Assembly (NCBI RefSeq): GCF_029590555.1
Contig: NZ_CP081001.1
Coordinates: forward strand, 3,072,001 to 3,136,000
DNA length: 64,000 bases
Reading direction: 5' to 3'
Source of the DNA: Sphingobium sp. V4
GTDB lineage: Bacteria; Pseudomonadota; Alphaproteobacteria; Sphingomonadales; Sphingomonadaceae
The translations under genes were made by a program, and so were the position numbers. The notes under the pieces are model-generated. The model had not been told where the DNA came from, did not search any database, and was given only the letters and a program-made list of their open reading frames with translations. Of the stretch, positions 37,013 to 47,985 are shown one piece after another (position 1 is the first letter of the stretch; each line of letters opens with the position of its first letter).

Positions 37013-38379
37013 CCAATCTCTTCACGCCGCCCTATCCCCGGCCGCCGCGCAGCAAGCGCGGCCTCGTCAAGCGCTTCCTGCGCGGCTGGCACAGCTGGAT
37101 TCATGTGCTCTTCGACAAGAGCTATACGATGAAGATGGGGGAGATCCGCCTGCCCAGCCGGACCATGTATATCGCCAACGAACTGACCCTCGTGGACCAG
37201 ATACTGCGCGGCGGCACCGCTTTCCCCAAGCATAGCGAACTGGTCCGCAATCTCGACCCGCTGATCGGCAATTCGGTCTTTTCCGCCAATGGCGCGGATT
37301 GGGAAAGCCAGCGCGCGATGGTCAACCCGGCCTTCGCCCATACCGCGCTCGGCCGGTCGATGCCGCTGATGGTCGCGGCGGCCGACGATCTGCTCGCCCG
37401 GATCGACGCGGCGGACCGCAACGCGCCGGTCGACATCGACCCGATGATGACCCATGTCGCCGCCGACATCATCTTCCGCACGCTCTTTTCGCAGACGCTG
37501 GATGCCGATCGTTCCAACATCATCCACACCGCCTTCGGCCAGTTCCAGCGGCTCGCCCACAGCGCCTCGATGCTGCGTCTCTACGGCATCCCCGCGGGCT
37601 GGTTCGAGCGACGGTCGAAAAAGCCCGCCCGCGCCATCCATGACGTGTTCCGTCCGATCGTCGAAGCCCGCTACGAAGCCTTCCACGCGCGCGGGGAAAC
37701 GCAGCAGCGCGACATCCTCCAGTCACTGATCGAGGTAAAGCATCCCGAAACCGGCGTCCATTTCACCTGCGAACAGGTGATGGAGCAGGTGTCGACCATC
37801 TTCCTTGCCGGCCATGAGACATCGGCCAGTACCATGACCTGGGCGCTCTACATGCTGGCCGAATGCGCCCATATCCAGGACCGCGTCCGCGCCGAGGTGG
37901 CGGGGGTGGCGGGTGACGCCCCGCTGACCGGTGCGATGCTCAAGGACATGGGCCAGGTCCGCAACATCTTCAAGGAAACGCTGCGCCTTTATCCGCCCGT
38001 CTCCTTCTTCCCGCGCGAAGTCACCTGCCCCATGCCGATGCGCGACAAGCAGCTGGAGACCGGCGCGATGCTGGTGGTCGCCCCCTGGCTGACCCAGCGC
38101 AACAAGGACAACTGGGCCTGTCCCCACAGCTTCGATCCCGACCGGTTCGACGATCCCGCCAATGCCGACATGGCGAAGCAGGCCTGGTTCCCCTTCGGCC
38201 GCGGCCCGCGCGTCTGCGTCGGCGCGGGCTTCGCGCAGCAGGAGGTGATGACCGTCATCGCCTCGGTCGTCCGCCGCTACCGCCTCACCGTTCCCACGGG
38301 CTTCAAGCCCGAACCCATCAGCCGCCTCACCATCCGCCCAAGGACCGGGATGCCGCTGCTGTTCGAGCGGGTGGACTGA
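37009..38379 (+). CDS. Cytochrome P450
   Basis: 456-residue heme monooxygenase. The I-helix oxygen motif is FLAGHETSAS, ExxR is KETLRLYP, and the heme-binding loop WFPFGRGPRVCVGAGFA has Cys403 as the thiolate ligand. It starts with GTG at 37009, overlapping the hydrolase stop. There is no membrane anchor and no ferredoxin or reductase fused or adjacent, so redox partners must come from elsewhere. The pairing with a lipase-like protein hints at a lipid or fatty-acid substrate, but this is inference. Confidence 0.92.
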   Translation: MTNLFTPPYPRPPRSKRGLVKRFLRGWHSWIHVLFDKSYTMKMGEIRLPSRTMYIANELTLVDQILRGGTAFPKHSELVRNLDPLIGNSVFSANGADWESQRAMVNPAFAHTALGRSMPLMVAAADDLLARIDAADRNAPVDIDPMMTHVAADIIFRTLFSQTLDADRSNIIHTAFGQFQRLAHSASMLRLYGIPAGWFERRSKKPARAIHDVFRPIVEARYEAFHARGETQQRDILQSLIEVKHPETGVHFTCEQVMEQVSTIFLAGHETSASTMTWALYMLAECAHIQDRVRAEVAGVAGDAPLTGAMLKDMGQVRNIFKETLRLYPPVSFFPREVTCPMPMRDKQLETGAMLVVAPWLTQRNKDNWACPHSFDPDRFDDPANADMAKQAWFPFGRGPRVCVGAGFAQQEVMTVIASVVRRYRLTVPTGFKPEPISRLTIRPRTGMPLLFERVD

Positions 38380-38428
38380 CGGGAAGCGACCACTTGCAGA
38401 CAATAAGGCGTTCTGTGACGATGTCCGA

Positions 38429-38824
38429 ATGCGGTCATCGCCCTCCATTTTGATAAGCGCTGTTGTGCTGGCATCCTGTGCCCCTAAGCCGGTCGATATA
38501 GCTGCCGAGCAATGCTGGTCCGTTTCTGTCGGTGACAAGGTTGAAGGCACGGCCATTCTTTCCGCCTATTCTGGCAGTGAATGTATCGAGTGTGGAGCAT
38601 CTGTGTCGGGTCATAGCTGCCCCGGCGTGGGCTTTGCGGCGGCTAACGACGCGGTAGATCAAGCCTACGACCGCATTGTGCATGCAGCGCCTGCGGATAA
38701 TCTCGGTTTTGTGAGCCAAAGAGTTTTCCTATCGGGAGATGTTATTCCCAACGGAGCGACAGGTAAGCCTATGATCCGCGCAACAAAATTGCGCCTCGCG
38801 GAACCGAAGTCCGCTAATCCCTGA
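38429..38824 (+). CDS. Putative lipoprotein, lower-GC gene
   Basis: 131 residues with a signal peptide and lipobox (LISAVVLASCAPKP). The mature part has a CIECGASVSGHSCPG cysteine-rich turn and a C-terminal strand region (FLSGDVIPNGATGKPMIRAT). Codon use is clearly more AT-rich than its neighbours, and a palindromic repeat follows it, which suggests recent acquisition. No family recognised. Confidence 0.65.
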   Translation: MRSSPSILISAVVLASCAPKPVDIAAEQCWSVSVGDKVEGTAILSAYSGSECIECGASVSGHSCPGVGFAAANDAVDQAYDRIVHAAPADNLGFVSQRVFLSGDVIPNGATGKPMIRATKLRLAEPKSANP

Positions 38825-38864
38825 TAATCGCCGAAAGCGGTCGGTCGCCTAACCACCCTATTTT

Positions 38865-38952
38865 GTCATTCCCGCGCAGGCGGGAACCCATCTCCTGACC
38901 TTGCGTCCAGCGCGGCGTTGGGGAGATGGATCCCGGCCTGTGCTGGGATGAC
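38865..38952. repeat. Long imperfect palindromic intergenic repeat
   Basis: Two 31-base arms (38865-38895 and 38922-38952) pair at 25 of 31 positions around a 26-base centre. The arms begin GTCATTCCCGCGCAGGCGGG on the left and end GCTGGGATGAC on the right. This form, GTCATTCC...GGATGAC, is a familiar mobile or REP-like element in sphingomonad intergenic DNA. As RNA it would form a long hairpin between two genes. Confidence 0.7.
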
Positions 38953-38960
38953 CGCGGCGA

Positions 38961-39851
38961 TCAGGCGACATTCTCCTCTTCCGGCGCGACATCGACCATC
39001 ACCGACAGGCTCTGCCCCGCGCCGCCGACGAACAGGCCATCCATGGGCGCTACATCGGCATAATCCCGCCCCATCGCCACGAACAGATGCCCGTCGCCGG
39101 TGATGCAGCCATTGGTCGGATCGAAGCCGATCCACCCGCGCGTCGGCCCGCACCACAGCATCACCCAGGCATGCATGGCGTCCGCCCCCACCAGCCTTGG
39201 CATCCCCGGCGGCGGCAGGGTGCGCAGATAGCCGCTGACATAGGCGGCGGGCAGCCCCGCCAGCCGGAGCGCGACCACCATCATATGGGCGAAATCCTGG
39301 CACACGCCATGGCGCGCGGCGAAGGCGTCGGCGACCGGGGTGCCCGCGTCGGTGACGCCGGGCTGATAGGCGAACTCCGCCCGGATGCGCCGCGCCAGGT
39401 CCAGCCCGGCGGCGATTACCGGCCGGTCGGGCGCCAGCTCCGCGCCGGACCATGCCCCGACCTGCGTCAGCAGCGGGGTGCGCGCCGAAGCGTAGAGATA
39501 ATGGGCCGGCGCGGCCGGCCCCATGTCGCGGTCCGCCAGCGCCGCCTGCGCCACCGCGCCGATCGTCGGATCATCCGCCTGCGGCTCGATCGCGCCGCCC
39601 TGCACCCCGGCGCGGAAGCGGCTTTCGATCGCCAGCTGGCGGATCGGGCTTTCGATCACCAGTCGCGCGACATGCACGGGCCAGCCGCCGGGCCGCGATT
39701 CGACCATGGTCGGCGCGGGATCGACCTCCAGCGCATAGTCCGACGTCCATTGCCCCGGCCAGGGCGCGGGCTTCAGCCGCAGGTTGAAACGGGCCAGCCG
39801 CACCGGGGCGGCATAATGGATCATGGTCCGGTGCCGGACATGGTAGATCAT
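38961..39851 (-). CDS. Transglutaminase-like cysteine peptidase family protein
   Basis: 296 residues with a bacterial transglutaminase N-terminal beta domain (MIYHVRHRTMIHYAAPVRLA) and a papain-fold core. The triad is visible: Cys184 in RHGVCQDFAHM, His227 in DAMHAWVM and Asp244 in GFDPTNG. There is no signal peptide. It is the third gene of the amidoligase-type cluster and its start overlaps the ATP-grasp gene stop as ATGA. It may cleave or cross-link peptides made by its neighbours; the real reaction is unknown. Confidence 0.88.
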   Translation of the reverse strand: MIYHVRHRTMIHYAAPVRLARFNLRLKPAPWPGQWTSDYALEVDPAPTMVESRPGGWPVHVARLVIESPIRQLAIESRFRAGVQGGAIEPQADDPTIGAVAQAALADRDMGPAAPAHYLYASARTPLLTQVGAWSGAELAPDRPVIAAGLDLARRIRAEFAYQPGVTDAGTPVADAFAARHGVCQDFAHMMVVALRLAGLPAAYVSGYLRTLPPPGMPRLVGADAMHAWVMLWCGPTRGWIGFDPTNGCITGDGHLFVAMGRDYADVAPMDGLFVGGAGQSLSVMVDVAPEEENVA

Positions 39852-42313
39852 GCGAGAATGTCCGCGCTCTCGGTCTTGCGAACCTGAAGGAAATAGCGCT
39901 GGCCGATCGCATCGGACAGGCCCAGCAGCCGGCTTTCGGCGTCGGCGATGTCGGCTTGCGTCAGCATGTCGCCGGTCAGCGGCGCCAGCCGCGCCACCAG
40001 CGCATCGGCCAGCCGTCGCGGCTCCTCCGGCATCCCGTCGGCGCGCAGCGTCGGCAGGGCGGCGACATGCTCGGCCAGCCGCAGCGCCTGCCAGGCGATG
40101 GCGCGGGGGTTGACCGGCTCAAGCGCCAGCAGGTCGCGCACCGGCGCCAGCGCCGGCCCGGTCAGATAGCGGGTGCGATAGCTGATCTGGCTGTCCATCA
40201 GGTCGAGCAGGACGGTCAGGTCGTCGTCCGACGCCTGGTCGTTGCCGAACAGGCCGATCAGGCGACAGCCATTGATCGCCCGCTCCATCCGCCGGCCCAT
40301 GTCGTGGAAGCGCCAGCCGTCGGTGCGCCCCATATTCTCCGCCGCCAGCCCCGCCAGCGCCGAAATCCGCTCGATCATCCGCGACGATGCATCGAGCAAC
40401 GTCTCCGTGACCGCCCCGTCGAAGGCGGGGAGGGGTAGGCGCACCAGCCGCCAGAAATCGCTCGCCAGCCGGTCGCGCAGTCCCTCGCCGATATTGGCGA
40501 CCACGCCCATCAGCGCACGCACGCTTCCCGGTTGCCGCGCGTCGCCCAGCGCCGTGGCGCACAGCGGGCCGACCGCCGTGCCGACCGATCCGGCATTGCC
40601 CGGCACCGCGCCCCACAGCGCCAGCTGCGCCACCAGCCGGGCCATGGTGGGGCTCGCCAGCGAGGGGCCCAGGTCCGCCTCGATCGACCCGCCGGCGATG
40701 GCGCGGATCAGGCGCAGCGTCATTTCCGCCCGCTCGATATAGCGGCCCAGCCAGAAGAGATTGTCCGCCGCCTTCGCTGGCAACATGCCGCCGATCCGCC
40801 GGATCGCGGGTGTGCCGCCGCCCAGCAGGCTGTCGGGCGGGGCCGGCTTGCTGTCGATCACGCACATGTCCGCCGACATGTCGCCCTGGCCCATCAGAGC
40901 GGCGCGAATGTCGCCATGGCCCGCCAGCCGCGCGAAGGCGCCGGGCATCACCCGCCACTGGCCCGCGCCGTCGCGCGCCACGAAGATGCGCAGCGTGAAG
41001 GGCAGGGGCGCCAGCCGCCCGTCGATCACCGCCGGCGTGGTGGACAATTTCACCAGCTCCTGCCCGACATAGTCCATCGGCCGCCGCGCCATCGCCTCCA
41101 GCAGCGCCGCGCGCTGCGCCGCGTCCAGCGACGCGCCGGGAATGAAATGCTTGCCCGGCAGTCCGGCGACATCCTGGTCGAAGGCGGACCCGACCACCAG
41201 CGTGTCGAGCCGTGCGCGCACATGGTCGCGCTCGCGCTTCTGGCCGCACCACCAGGTGGCGATATTGGGCAGGATCAGCTCCGCCCCCAGCACGGCCTTC
41301 GCCAGCTGCGGCAGGAAAGCGGCGAAGGCGCGCGATTCGATCACCCCCGCGCCCGGCCAGTTGCTGACCATCAGCCCGCCGCGCGCGCAGGCGTCATACA
41401 GGTCGGCCACGCCGATCCGCGACTTGTTGTCGAACGCCAGCGGATCGAGGAAGCGGCTGTCCATCCAGCGCCACAGGCCATCGACCCGCTTCAGACCCTG
41501 GATCGTCCGCACGAACAGCCGCCCGTCCGACACGATCAGGTCGTCGCCCTCGACCAGCATCAGGCCCAGATAGCGGGCCAGATGCGCCTGTTCGGCATAG
41601 CTCTGGTTGAAGCGTCCCGGCGTCAGCAGCCCGATGCGCGGGTCGGACCGCGCGCAGTCGGCCGCCAGCCCCCGCCGCAGTTCGGAAAAGAAGGGGGCCA
41701 GCCGCCGCGTGTTCATCGCACCGAGCAGGTCGCCGGTGGCGCGCGAGAGCGCCAGCCGGTTTTCCAGCGCATAGCCGACGCCGACGGGCGTGCGTACCCG
41801 GTCGGCCAGCACCCGCCATTCGCCATTGGGACCGCGCCCGATGTCGGCGGCGTAGAAATGGAGATGATGGCCGCGCGGCGGCGGCGTGCCGGTCATCACC
41901 CGCCAATAATGGGGGCTGCCGGTGACGATGCTGGCCGGCAGCTTGCCCTCGCGCACCAGCGACTGGGTGGAATAGATGTCGGCGATCACCCGTTCCAGCA
42001 GCTGCGCGCGCTGGGTCAGGCCGCTTTCGATATGCGCCCATTCCTTGGCGCCGATCAGCAGCGGAACCGGGCCGAGCGGCCAGTCGCGTTCCTGCTCGTC
42101 GCCGGTCAGGCGAAAGGCGAGGCCCAGGTCCAGCGCCTGCCGCGCGACATGGTCGGCCAGCGTCGCGGGATCGCCCTTCGCCTGGGTCGAAAGCCGCGCC
42201 AGCATGGCGCGCCAATGCGCCGCCATCTCCGGCGATGCGCCCGCGAACAGGTCGCCGGTCGGCGCGGCGGCCAGATAGGCGTCGGCCCAGTCTAGTCGGA
42301 TTTCGGTATCCAC
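39848..42313 (-). CDS. Circularly permuted ATP-grasp / alpha-E fusion protein
   Basis: 821 residues. The N-terminal roughly 470 residues are a circularly permuted ATP-grasp domain (DUF404/DUF407 type), with IGLLTPGRFNQSYAEQAHLA, NWPGAGVIESRAF and GKHFIPGASLD as recognisable blocks. The C-terminal roughly 310 are the alpha-E helical domain (DUF403), starting near KAADNLFWLGRYIERAEMTL. In many bacteria these are separate adjacent genes; here they are fused. ATP-grasp enzymes form amide bonds from acyl phosphates, so a peptide ligase is predicted. It sits between two transglutaminase-fold genes with a 10-base gap upstream. Confidence 0.85.
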   Translation of the reverse strand: MDTEIRLDWADAYLAAAPTGDLFAGASPEMAAHWRAMLARLSTQAKGDPATLADHVARQALDLGLAFRLTGDEQERDWPLGPVPLLIGAKEWAHIESGLTQRAQLLERVIADIYSTQSLVREGKLPASIVTGSPHYWRVMTGTPPPRGHHLHFYAADIGRGPNGEWRVLADRVRTPVGVGYALENRLALSRATGDLLGAMNTRRLAPFFSELRRGLAADCARSDPRIGLLTPGRFNQSYAEQAHLARYLGLMLVEGDDLIVSDGRLFVRTIQGLKRVDGLWRWMDSRFLDPLAFDNKSRIGVADLYDACARGGLMVSNWPGAGVIESRAFAAFLPQLAKAVLGAELILPNIATWWCGQKRERDHVRARLDTLVVGSAFDQDVAGLPGKHFIPGASLDAAQRAALLEAMARRPMDYVGQELVKLSTTPAVIDGRLAPLPFTLRIFVARDGAGQWRVMPGAFARLAGHGDIRAALMGQGDMSADMCVIDSKPAPPDSLLGGGTPAIRRIGGMLPAKAADNLFWLGRYIERAEMTLRLIRAIAGGSIEADLGPSLASPTMARLVAQLALWGAVPGNAGSVGTAVGPLCATALGDARQPGSVRALMGVVANIGEGLRDRLASDFWRLVRLPLPAFDGAVTETLLDASSRMIERISALAGLAAENMGRTDGWRFHDMGRRMERAINGCRLIGLFGNDQASDDDLTVLLDLMDSQISYRTRYLTGPALAPVRDLLALEPVNPRAIAWQALRLAEHVAALPTLRADGMPEEPRRLADALVARLAPLTGDMLTQADIADAESRLLGLSDAIGQRYFLQVRKTESADILA

Positions 42314-42323
42314 CGGATCACCC

Positions 42324-45300
42324 TTAGCCGCCCGGATGCCGGAACCGCAAATCGAGCGTCATCGGAAATTCGCCGGGCGTTTCGGCGGCCGGCATCTCGA
42401 CCGGCCCCGGCGTATGGCCATGATCCTGGAACCGCGCCTTGCGCCGCGATTCCGCCTCATATCCGTTGACCGGCAGCGTGTCGTAGTTGCGCCCGCCCGG
42501 ATGCGCGACATGATAGACGCAGCCGCCCAGCGAACGGCCGCTCCAGCTGTCCAGTATGTCGAACGTCAGCGGCGCATTGACCGGCAGGTTGGGGTGCAGG
42601 CAATTGGCCGGCGCCCACGCCTTGTAGCGGACGCCGCCCACGCCTTCGCCCGGCACCGCCGTGGCCGACATCGGCACCTGCCGGCCGTTGCAGGCGACGA
42701 TATGCCGCCCCGCGACCAGCCCCGTCGCGCGCACCTGCAACCGCTCGGTCGAACTATCGACATAGCGCACCGTGCCGCCGATCGCGCCGGTCTCGCCCAG
42801 CACGTTCCAGGGTTCCAGCGCATGGGTGATCTCCAGCCCCACGCCGCCCGCATCCACCGTGCCATGAATGGGGAAGCGGAACTGGCGCTGCGCCTCGAAC
42901 CAGTTGGGATCGAACGCATAGCCCGCCCCTTTCAGGTCGCCCAGCACTTCCAGGAAATCGGCCCAGACGAAATGGGGCAGCATGAACCGGTCGTGCAGCG
43001 CCGTGCCCCAGCGCACCAGCCCGCCCTGTTGCGGCTGGCGCCAGAACCAGGCGGTGAGCGCGCGGATCAGCAATTGCTGGGCCAGGCTCATCCGCGCCTC
43101 GGGCGGCATTTCGAAGCCGCGAAACTCCAGCAGCCCCAGCCGCCCGGTCGGCCCGTCGGGGGAGAACATCTTGTCGATGCAGATTTCGGTACGGTGGGTG
43201 TTGCCGGTCACGTCGACCAGCAGGTTGCGCAGCAGCCGGTCGACCAGCCAGGGCGGCGGCAACCGGTCCACGCCCTCCTTCATCGGATCGGGCACCTGCG
43301 CCAGCGCGATCTCCAGCTCGTACAGGCCGTCATGCCGCGCCTCGTCGATGCGCGGCGCCTGGCTCGTCGGCCCGATGCACAGGCCTGAGAACAGGTAGGA
43401 GAGCGAGGGATGCCGTTGCCAGTAGAGGACGAAGCTCTTGAGCAGGTCGGGCCGCCGGATGAAGGGCGAATCATCCAGGCTCGGCCCGCCCAGAACGATA
43501 TGATTGCCCCCGCCGGTCCCGACCGACCGGCCGTCGACCATGAACTTGTCGGCGGTCAGCTGGCATTCGCGCGCGGCGGCATAGAGGCGCTCGGTAATAT
43601 CGACCGTCTCGTTCCAGCTGCCGGCGGGATGGACGTTGACCTCGATCACGCCGGGATCGGGCGTGGCCTTGAGCACATTCAGGCGCGGGTCGGGGGGCGG
43701 GGCATAGCCTTCGATCCGCACCGGGCTACGGGTCGTCTCGGCCACCGCCTCGACCTGCGCGATCAGCTCCAGATAATCTTCCAGCGCCTCGACCGGCGGC
43801 AGGAAGACCGACAGATAATGGCCGCGCGGCTCGACCGTGATGGCGGTACGCACCGCGCCCTCGATCAGCACCTGCTCGACCCGCTCCTGCCGCGCGGCGC
43901 CGCCCTCGACATCACCGACCCGCTGCACCGCCTGGGCCATGGCCTGCGCCTGGACCTCCTCGCGCGTCGCCGGCTCGGTCACCTGCGCGCGATAGTCGGG
44001 CAATGGCCCGCGCGGCTCGCTGGTGTCGCGCGGATGGATATAGGGATAGTCGGACGGCGGCACATAGGGCAGCGACCCCAGCGGTAGGCGGTACCCCAGC
44101 GCCGAATCCCCCGGCACCGCGAACAGCCTGCCCCGGCGCAGCTGCCAGATCTCGCTCTGCCAGCGCGGCGTGGCGACCTGGCTCTGCCAGCGCTGCACCG
44201 GCAGCACATAGCCCACCGGCTGGTCCAGCCCGCGCTCGAACGCCTTGACCATCCGCGCCCGCGCCTCGGGATCGCTGATCTCGGGCGCTTCCGGGCTGGT
44301 GTTGATCGGCAGTTCCGCTTCCTTGACCGCCCACACCGCCGGGTCTTCATAGACGGCGTGGGTATAGTCGGCGGAAAAGCCCATATTGCCGGCAAGGGCG
44401 GCAAGGAAAGCCTGCGCATCCGCCGCGCTCACCGCGCGCGCCCCTTCCGGCGGCTCGTCATTGGCGATCAGCGCCGCGTCGCGCCACAGCGGCACGCCAT
44501 CCTTGCGCCAATAGACCGCATAGGCCCAGCGCGGCAGGCTTTCGCCCGGATACCATTTGCCCTGCCCATGGTGCAGCAGGCCGCCCGGCGCGAAGTCGTC
44601 ACGCAGCTTGCGGATCAGCCGGTCGGCGAAGGCCGCCTTGGTCGGCCCCACCGCATCGCCATTCCATTCACCCGCATCGCCGCCATCCTCCGCGACGAAG
44701 GTCGGCTCGCCCCCGGTGGTCAGGCGCACGTCCTGGCGCTCCAAATCGGCGTCCACCTGCGCGCCCAGCGCCATCACCGCGTCCCAGCGGGCGTCGGTGA
44801 AGGGCCTGGTGATCCGCACCGCCTCGGCGATGCGCGACACGCTCATGGCGAAATTGAAGTCGACCTCGGCCGGCTCGGCCATGCCGCTGATCGGCGCGGC
44901 GGAGCGATAATGGGGCGTGGCGCAGAGCGGGATATGGCCCTCGCCCGCGAACATGCCGCTGGTCGCGTCCAGCGCCACCCAGCCCGCGCCCGGCACATAG
45001 GCCTCGGCCCAGGCATGGAGGTCCACCACGTCCTGCGTCACGCCCTTGGGACCGTCCAGCGGCTCGACGTCCGCGACCAGCTGGATGGAATAGCCCGACA
45101 CGAACCGCGCGGCGAAGCCCAGCCGGCGGAGCAGCTGCACCAGCAGCCAGGCCGAATCGCGGCACGACCCCGTGCCGATGTCCAGCGTCTCCTCCGGGCT
45201 TTGCACGCCCGCTTCCATGCGGATGACATAGCCGACCCGCTGTTGCAGCCGCCGGTTCACCTCCACCAGGAAATCGACGGTGCGGCTGGTGCGCCCGTCA

Positions 45301-45773
45301 TATTCGGCCACCAGCGCGTCGAACAGCGGCCCCTGATCCTCCAGGTCGAAATAGGCGGCCAGGTCGGTCCGGAGCTGCTCGTCATAGGCGAAGGGATAGT
45401 CCTCCGCATAAGGTTCGACGAAGAAGTCGAAGGGATTGATGATGTCGAGGTCGGCGAGCAGGTCGACCTGGATGGAGAAATGATCGACCGGCTCGGGAAA
45501 GACGATCCGCGCCAGCCAGTTGCCGTGCGGGTCCTGCTGCCAGTTGAGGAAATGGCCCGCCGGTTCGATCTTCAGCGCATAATTGGGCACCTTGGTCCGG
45601 CTGTGCGGCGCGGGACGGAGGCGGATGACCTGCGGGCCGAGCCGGATCGGACGGCTGTAGCGGTAGGCGGTGAGGTGGTGCAGCGCGGCCTTGAGCATAT
45701 GCCGATCAAACGCCACCCCTTGCTGCAATGCAACAGCAATCGGCGTGCGGGGCAGAAGATTCCTCTCCGACAT
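42324..45773 (-). CDS. Large transglutaminase / DUF2126 protein
   Basis: 1149 residues. An N-terminal transglutaminase module ([20 protein letters not shown]) has Cys204 in [14 protein letters not shown], His in [13 protein letters not shown] and Asp in [13 protein letters not shown]. The remaining roughly 750 residues are the DUF2126 region, with [25 protein letters not shown] and [21 protein letters not shown]2126 has been proposed to be a permuted glutamine-synthetase-like ligase. The ATG at 45773 has GAGGGGGG close upstream; a conserved-looking alternative at 45698 (MLKAAL) has a poor ribosome-binding site. First gene of the cluster. Confidence 0.85.
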   Translation of the reverse strand: MSERNLLPRTPIAVALQQGVAFDRHMLKAALHHLTAYRYSRPIRLGPQVIRLRPAPHSRTKVPNYALKIEPAGHFLNWQQDPHGNWLARIVFPEPVDHFSIQVDLLADLDIINPFDFFVEPYAEDYPFAYDEQLRTDLAAYFDLEDQGPLFDALVAEYDGRTSRTVDFLVEVNRRLQQRVGYVIRMEAGVQSPEETLDIGTGSCRDSAWLLVQLLRRLGFAARFVSGYSIQLVADVEPLDGPKGVTQDVVDLHAWAEAYVPGAGWVALDATSGMFAGEGHIPLCATPHYRSAAPISGMAEPAEVDFNFAMSVSRIAEAVRITRPFTDARWDAVMALGAQVDADLERQDVRLTTGGEPTFVAEDGGDAGEWNGDAVGPTKAAFADRLIRKLRDDFAPGGLLHHGQGKWYPGESLPRWAYAVYWRKDGVPLWRDAALIANDEPPEGARAVSAADAQAFLAALAGNMGFSADYTHAVYEDPAVWAVKEAELPINTSPEAPEISDPEARARMVKAFERGLDQPVGYVLPVQRWQSQVATPRWQSEIWQLRRGRLFAVPGDSALGYRLPLGSLPYVPPSDYPYIHPRDTSEPRGPLPDYRAQVTEPATREEVQAQAMAQAVQRVGDVEGGAARQERVEQVLIEGAVRTAITVEPRGHYLSVFLPPVEALEDYLELIAQVEAVAETTRSPVRIEGYAPPPDPRLNVLKATPDPGVIEVNVHPAGSWNETVDITERLYAAARECQLTADKFMVDGRSVGTGGGNHIVLGGPSLDDSPFIRRPDLLKSFVLYWQRHPSLSYLFSGLCIGPTSQAPRIDEARHDGLYELEIALAQVPDPMKEGVDRLPPPWLVDRLLRNLLVDVTGNTHRTEICIDKMFSPDGPTGRLGLLEFRGFEMPPEARMSLAQQLLIRALTAWFWRQPQQGGLVRWGTALHDRFMLPHFVWADFLEVLGDLKGAGYAFDPNWFEAQRQFRFPIHGTVDAGGVGLEITHALEPWNVLGETGAIGGTVRYVDSSTERLQVRATGLVAGRHIVACNGRQVPMSATAVPGEGVGGVRYKAWAPANCLHPNLPVNAPLTFDILDSWSGRSLGGCVYHVAHPGGRNYDTLPVNGYEAESRRKARFQDHGHTPGPVEMPAAETPGEFPMTLDLRFRHPGG

Positions 45774-45861
45774 GATCCCCCCTCGAAGGGAAGGGGGACT
45801 GTCGAAGGCGGTGGAGGGGGCCGAACTACCTCGGCGTGCCCTTTCCGTCAGGCCGTAGGGC

Positions 45862-47985
45862 TCATTGCTCCTCCAGCCTCTGGCTGAAATAGACCATCTG
45901 CATCGCCTGCAACCGCGCGCCCTGCTCGATGTCGGCGTCGCCTGCATGGCCGCCGGCCGTGTCCTCGTAGAAATGATAGGGGATGCCATAGTCCTTCAGC
46001 CGCGCTGCGAACTTGCGGGCATGTTGCGGCCCGACGCGGTCGTCCTTGGTCGTCGTCCAGATATAGGGGGTGGGATATTTCACCCCCTTGCGGATATTGG
46101 CATAGGGCGAAATCGTCTCCAGAAACGCCTTTTCCTCCGGCACCGACACGCTGCCATATTCGTCGACCCAGGATGCCCCGGCCGCGATCTGCTCGTACCG
46201 GATCATGTCGAGCAACGGCACCTGGATCACTACCCCGTTCCATAGCTCGGGATGCTGGTTGAACGCGACCCCCATCAACAGCCCGCCATTGGACCCGCCA
46301 TAAATGCCGAATTTCCTGGGGCTGGACAGTTTCCGCGCGAAAATATCCTGCGCCACCGCCGCGAAATCATCATAGATGATCTGGCGCTTGGTTTTCAGCC
46401 CCGCCTCATGCCAGGCCGGGCCGAACTCGCCGCCGCCCCGGATATTGGCGAGCACGAAGCTGTTACCCCGCTCCAGCCACAGCTTGCCGGTGATCGCGGC
46501 GTAGCTGGGCGTCATCGGCACCTCGAAGCCGCCATAGGCGGTCATGATCGTCGGCGTGGACCCATCCTTCTTCATGTCCTTCCGGTGGACGATGAAATAG
46601 GGGACTTTCGTCCCGTCGGTCGACGTCGCCTCATACTGCTCGACCACAAGGCCCGTCGCATCGAAGCGCGCCGGCATCGCCTTCACCTGAACAGGCTTCG
46701 GATCGGCCGCATCCATCGCCCAGAGGGTCGTCGGCGCCAGGAAACCGGCGACCGACAGATAGGCCGTGTCGCTCTTGTCGGTCGCGCTCGCGATGGAGAT
46801 GGTGGCATTGTCGGGCAGCGCCACCGGCCTGCTGGTCCAGCCCGCCGCGCCCCCATCTACCTTCTTGGGTGTCAGCACCTGCACCCGCCCGCGCACATTG
46901 TCGTTGATCGCCAGGATCACATGGCCCTTCGTCGCCGTCACGCCGTCGATCGACTGGCGCGCATCGGGCGCGAACAGGATGTGCGGCTTCAGCACCTCGC
47001 CCGACTGCAGCGCCTTGAGCGGCACGGCGGCCAGAGCGCCCGCAGGCACGGTCATACCACCGCTCGTCCACGCTTCGCTCGTCTGGATCAGCACCTGCCC
47101 ATCGACCATGGCCTGCACATTGCTCTTGGTCGGCAGCGGCAGCCTCTTCACGCCGCCATCCGTCACCAGATAGGTCTCGTTGCCGAAGAAGGTGACGCCG
47201 CGATAGAGGAAGGCCGCCCGGTTGCCCGATCCGTCGGTCAGGATGATCGGATAGGTGCCGACCTGATCGCTGGCCTCGCCGCGATACACCTCCTCCGCCG
47301 CCGACAGCGCCGCGCCGCGCTTCAATGTCTTCATGACGAAGGGATAGCCCGACTTGGTCATGGACCCTTCGCCCCAGTCGCGCGCGATCAGGAGCGTGTC
47401 CTGGTCCAGCCAGTCCACATTCTGCTTGGAGGTGGGAATATCGAACCCGCCCTTGACGAACTGGCCCGTCTCCAGGTCGAACTCGCGCAGCGTGACGGCA
47501 TCCTCGCCGCCATCGGACAGGTTGACGAGCACCAGCCGCTCCTCGGGATCGAGGATGGTCGCGCCCTTCCACACCCATTTCCTGCCTTCCGCCTTCGACA
47601 GCGCGTCCAGGTCCAGCACCGTCGTCCAGCGCGGCGCGTCGGTCGCATAATCGGCTTCGCTCGTGTAGCGCCAGATGCCCTGCGGATGATCGGCGTCGCG
47701 CCAGAAATTATAGATGCGGCCATGGACCAGCATCGGCATGGCGATCCGGTCCTTGGCCGACGCGATGGCCAGGGCATCGCTGTAATAACCGGCATAGCGC
47801 GGATCATTCCGGAAGGCGGCGACCGTCGCCTTGTTCTCCGCCTCCACCCACTGCATCGCGCGCGGGCCGGTCCAGTCCTCCAGCCATACGAACGGATCGT
47901 CGGCGGCATCGGAGGGCGGGGAGGGCGGCGCACCGGCGCCGGTCAGCAGGGCAGCGGAAACCAAGCTCAAAATCCTTTTCTTCAT
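45862..47985 (-). CDS. Prolyl oligopeptidase family (S9) serine peptidase
   Basis: 707 residues. A signal peptide ([20 protein letters not shown]) predicts a periplasmic enzyme. The N-terminal beta-propeller is followed by an alpha/beta hydrolase domain with the nucleophile Ser565 in [13 protein letters not shown], Asp near [13 protein letters not shown] and His680 in [10 protein letters not shown]9A enzymes cut short peptides after Pro, but the preference here is unknown. It lies 88 bases upstream of the DUF2126 gene on the same strand and overlaps the small membrane-protein gene as ATGA. Confidence 0.92.
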   Translation of the reverse strand: MKKRILSLVSAALLTGAGAPPSPPSDAADDPFVWLEDWTGPRAMQWVEAENKATVAAFRNDPRYAGYYSDALAIASAKDRIAMPMLVHGRIYNFWRDADHPQGIWRYTSEADYATDAPRWTTVLDLDALSKAEGRKWVWKGATILDPEERLVLVNLSDGGEDAVTLREFDLETGQFVKGGFDIPTSKQNVDWLDQDTLLIARDWGEGSMTKSGYPFVMKTLKRGAALSAAEEVYRGEASDQVGTYPIILTDGSGNRAAFLYRGVTFFGNETYLVTDGGVKRLPLPTKSNVQAMVDGQVLIQTSEAWTSGGMTVPAGALAAVPLKALQSGEVLKPHILFAPDARQSIDGVTATKGHVILAINDNVRGRVQVLTPKKVDGGAAGWTSRPVALPDNATISIASATDKSDTAYLSVAGFLAPTTLWAMDAADPKPVQVKAMPARFDATGLVVEQYEATSTDGTKVPYFIVHRKDMKKDGSTPTIMTAYGGFEVPMTPSYAAITGKLWLERGNSFVLANIRGGGEFGPAWHEAGLKTKRQIIYDDFAAVAQDIFARKLSSPRKFGIYGGSNGGLLMGVAFNQHPELWNGVVIQVPLLDMIRYEQIAAGASWVDEYGSVSVPEEKAFLETISPYANIRKGVKYPTPYIWTTTKDDRVGPQHARKFAARLKDYGIPYHFYEDTAGGHAGDADIEQGARLQAMQMVYFSQRLEEQ

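Noticed and set aside
42324..45989. An extended 1221-aa start for the DUF2126 protein
   Set aside because: The extra N-terminal residues run through a GC-rich spacer into the end of the prolyl oligopeptidase gene; the start at 45773 has a ribosome-binding site.
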